Below are positions 61,790 to 64,000 of a stretch of DNA of 64,000 nucleotides, one piece after another (the stretch's first letter is position 1; every line of letters begins with the position of its first letter). The position numbers were made by a program, and so were the translations under genes. Where the stretch lies: NCBI RefSeq assembly GCF_963676735.1, contig NZ_OY781464.1, positions 3,195,001-3,259,000 on the forward strand, in the 5' to 3' direction. The notes below the pieces were generated by a model that was given only the letters and a program-made list of their open reading frames with translations, did no database searches and was not told where the DNA came from. This DNA is from an uncultured Draconibacterium sp. (GTDB lineage: Bacteria; Bacteroidota; Bacteroidia; Bacteroidales; Prolixibacteraceae).

Positions 61790-64000
61790 TTAAAATTTGG
61801 CAGTGATTCCGAATAGTAATGTTTTTGAATAAGGATAGTCGGTGTTACCATTCTCGGGGTTATAACCTCTGTGGTTTGCCGTGGTAATATAATTCTGGGC
61901 ATTTACAAAGAAATTCAGTTCTTTTATCCAATTGGCATTATTTATCACCGATGAAAGGTCATATCCCAGCTTAATGTTTTTCAAAACAAAATATTTCCAG
62001 TTCCCGTTCGTTCTGTCTGAGAGGTAAATTTCCTGTGCACCTGCCCGTGGGAAAGTACCTGAGGTGTTGCTTTCGCTCCACATTTTATCGTATGCATATT
62101 TCGTTGGCAAATAATTACGGTTTTGAATCTGGCTTTCACCATAACTCAAATAGCCGGTACTGTTATTGTCTTGTGCCGAAATACCTGTCGCGCCTTGCCC
62201 GTATATATCGAGCGTAAAGTTTTTGTATGCGAGATTGGTAGAGATACCATAAAAGAAATCGGGTTCGGTTGATCCGATATTGATGTAATCCTCGCTGTTA
62301 ATGGTTTTGTCATCATTATGATCGACATACATTTCTTCACCCAACTGCGCCGACGAACGGATTTCGCGGTAGGTATTCAATTGCTCCTGGGTGGTAATTA
62401 TACCTGCCGATTCACGTGCCCAAAGGCTGTTTACTGGCTCGCCAACCACTAAATATCGTGCAATTCCTGCTGTTGAAGATCCAAGATTGATTCGGTCCAC
62501 ATCGCCATAAAGTTCAACAACTTCATTTTTATTAGTCGACACGTTTGCTGAAATATCCCATTTTATTTCAGAATCGAGAATACGAGCCTGCACATTAAAT
62601 TCGAAACCAACATTTTTAACCTCTCCGATATTTTTAAGCATACTACTATAACCGGATGTGGTTGGAATAGGAACGTTGTATAATAAATCGCTTGTTTGGC
62701 GCTGATAGTAGTCGACATTAAAATTCACACGATTCCACAGACCTAAATCAATTCCTACATTGTACTGAATATTACGCTCCCATTTCAAATCGGGATTACC
62801 AATTGTTTCTTTAAACCCTAACAGAGGCACACCATCGTACACATAATACGACGGACTCAAGGAAGACAAAGACTTGTAGTTACCGATTTCCTGGTTCCCG
62901 GTAACACCGTAGCTTGCTCTTACCTTTAAGTTTGAAAGTGCTTTGAAATCCTGCACAAACGATTCCTGATCAACCTTCCAGCCCAGACCCAACGAAGGGA
63001 AAAATCCCCACTTGTTATTTTCACCAAAACGTGACGAACCATCGTATCTTCCGGTTAATGTAACCAGATACTTATCGGCATAAGAATAGGCTGCTCTGGC
63101 AGTCCAGGAAATAAGGCGATTCGAATATTTGTCGGAACCAATTGAAATACTTTCCTGGCTGGCATACGACATATCGTTTGCTCCGGTTGCATCATTTTCG
63201 AACCCTGAACCGCTGGCTGACAAACTTTCATAAACATATTCCTGCCACGAATAAACACCGGTAGCAGTTAAACGATGCTTATCCCATGTATTTGCATAGG
63301 TTAAAATATTTTCTGTTAAACGACTAGTTTTCCGATAGTAATTTTGCCGGCCAACACCTGTGCTTCCCGAGCCGATTCCAGCACTCGATAAAGAGGTGTA
63401 GTATTGGTAGTTCTTCTCGTTGGCAATATCAACTCCAAAATTAGTTTTAAACGAAAGATTTTCAATTGGTTTAAAAACTGCATAAACATCGCCTAAAATC
63501 CTGTCGGTTGATAATTCGTTGGTAACTTCTGAAGCTTCAGCCACCGGATTCCAGGTCCCCTCGAAATAAGAACTGATTGATGGATCTTCTGTTGCATAAT
63601 ACCAGCTGCCGTCCTCATTCTTTACTGGAACGGTTGTCCAGCCATATCGAAAAATATTGCCGGTTGCATTTTCTCTAACGTCGCGCTGAGAACGACCTAC
63701 TTGCAGGTGTGTTCCGATTGTCAACCACGATTTGAACTCATGATCGAGATTTGTGCGAAGTGTATATTTTTCAAAACCCGAAGCTTCAAGCATTCCTTCC
63801 TGATTATAAATATTACCCGAAATCATATAAGTTGTTTTGTCTTTACCGCCACGGAAAGCAATCGAGTAATCTTGTGTGGCCGACGATTTTTTAATGATTT
63901 CATCCTGCCAGTTAGTATCGTAAGCGGGGGCAGGATTTGAAGAGGAATAAACAGGATTTCCTGAAGAATAGGTATAAGCCTCGTTTATAAACGAAATAAA
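61790..64000 (-). CDS. SusC/RagA-family TonB-dependent receptor, N-terminus outside the window
   Basis: The open frame runs to the right edge, so the start is not in view; 736 codons are visible. The plug end shows YDTNWQDEIIKKSSATQDYSIAFRGG, normal for SusC plug domains. The rest is a beta-barrel with many aromatic strand ends (ATYGVTGNQEIGNYKSL-like strand loops and a final LLFGITAKF). It imports oligosaccharides across the outer membrane using TonB energy, with the SusD lid encoded next. An internal methionine at 63826 is not the start, because the frame and homology continue upstream. Confidence 0.95.
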   Translation of the reverse strand, partial: FISFINEAYTYSSGNPVYSSSNPAPAYDTNWQDEIIKKSSATQDYSIAFRGGKDKTTYMISGNIYNQEGMLEASGFEKYTLRTNLDHEFKSWLTIGTHLQVGRSQRDVRENATGNIFRYGWTTVPVKNEDGSWYYATEDPSISSYFEGTWNPVAEASEVTNELSTDRILGDVYAVFKPIENLSFKTNFGVDIANEKNYQYYTSLSSAGIGSGSTGVGRQNYYRKTSRLTENILTYANTWDKHRLTATGVYSWQEYVYESLSASGSGFENDATGANDMSYASQESISIGSDKYSNRLISWTARAAYSYADKYLVTLTGRYDGSSRFGENNKWGFFPSLGLGWKVDQESFVQDFKALSNLKVRASYGVTGNQEIGNYKSLSSLSPSYYVYDGVPLLGFKETIGNPDLKWERNIQYNVGIDLGLWNRVNFNVDYYQRQTSDLLYNVPIPTTSGYSSMLKNIGEVKNVGFEFNVQARILDSEIKWDISANVSTNKNEVVELYGDVDRINLGSSTAGIARYLVVGEPVNSLWARESAGIITTQEQLNTYREIRSSAQLGEEMYVDHNDDKTINSEDYINIGSTEPDFFYGISTNLAYKNFTLDIYGQGATGISAQDNNSTGYLSYGESQIQNRNYLPTKYAYDKMWSESNTSGTFPRAGAQEIYLSDRTNGNWKYFVLKNIKLGYDLSSVINNANWIKELNFFVNAQNYITTANHRGYNPENGNTDYPYSKTLLFGITAKF

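Noticed and set aside
1..64000. CRISPR arrays, tRNA or rRNA genes, insertion sequences, integrases
   Set aside because: I looked for regularly spaced repeats, clover-leaf-like stretches, terminal inverted repeats and transposase or integrase frames and saw none.

Overview
The window looks like a 64 kb carbohydrate-utilisation island from a member of the Bacteroidota, most likely class Bacteroidia. Signs of this are a SusC/SusD pair, many lipoproteins and signal-peptide glycosidases, A-rich start regions in place of strong Shine-Dalgarno sites, and promoters of the TAnnTTTG type. The genus is not resolvable by eye. No rRNA, tRNA, CRISPR array, insertion sequence or phage gene was seen. Almost everything is on the minus strand. 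Only a DeoR-type regulator and one SGNH esterase are on the plus strand. The enzyme set points to pectin, especially homogalacturonan and rhamnogalacturonan: GH28, PL10, PL1, GH78, GH106, rhamnose mutarotase, SGNH and sialate-type esterases, four GH2 enzymes, a GH29 and an alpha-uronidase-like protein.

Layout from left to right. (1) 1-1599: a sensor kinase cut by the window edge and its OmpR-type response regulator. (2) 1719-12987: an operon read leftwards, comprising a DUF5060 hydrolase, two DUF1593 nucleoside-hydrolase-like proteins, a complete ribose-type ABC sugar importer with a DUF2291 protein, pectate lyase PL10 and polygalacturonase GH28. A DeoR/GlpR regulator (13440-14234) is divergent from it. 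A good promoter at 13105-13135 is overlapped by a tandem repeat that may be the regulator's operator. (3) 14273-37720: a very compact leftward run with no gap above about 100 bases. It begins with rhamnose mutarotase, GH2, GH106 and an esterase. It continues with a split transketolase, an aminotransferase, a DUF5703 enzyme, a racemase-like protein, a BASS transporter and GH78. It ends with a PL1 lyase translationally coupled to a VTC/DUF4956/DUF2490 cassette. (4) 38257-39033: an SGNH esterase on the plus strand. (5) 39069-57236: a second leftward cluster with GH2, an alpha-uronidase-like protein, GH2 with malectin, two UroD-superfamily proteins, a hexuronate-type MFS importer, a propeller glycosidase, GH2 and a sodium/solute symporter. 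(6) 57481-64000: a SusC (cut by the window edge), SusD, GH29 and propeller-protein unit.

The likely logic is that SusC/D and surface enzymes capture and cut polymer, periplasmic exo-enzymes release sugars, and different inner-membrane importers take up different products. Four unrelated importer classes (ABC, BASS, MFS, SSS) occur in one island. The most interesting parts are: two UroD-like proteins that carry the H-x-C-G...C zinc signature of corrinoid methyltransferases next to a uronidase and a uronate importer; the ribose-type ABC system inside a Bacteroidota pectin operon; the transketolase, aminotransferase and racemase-like insert; the PL1-VTC-DUF4956-DUF2490 unit; and four near-identical palindromes with an AAACGTTT-like core that could place two operons and the esterase under one LacI-type regulator not present here.
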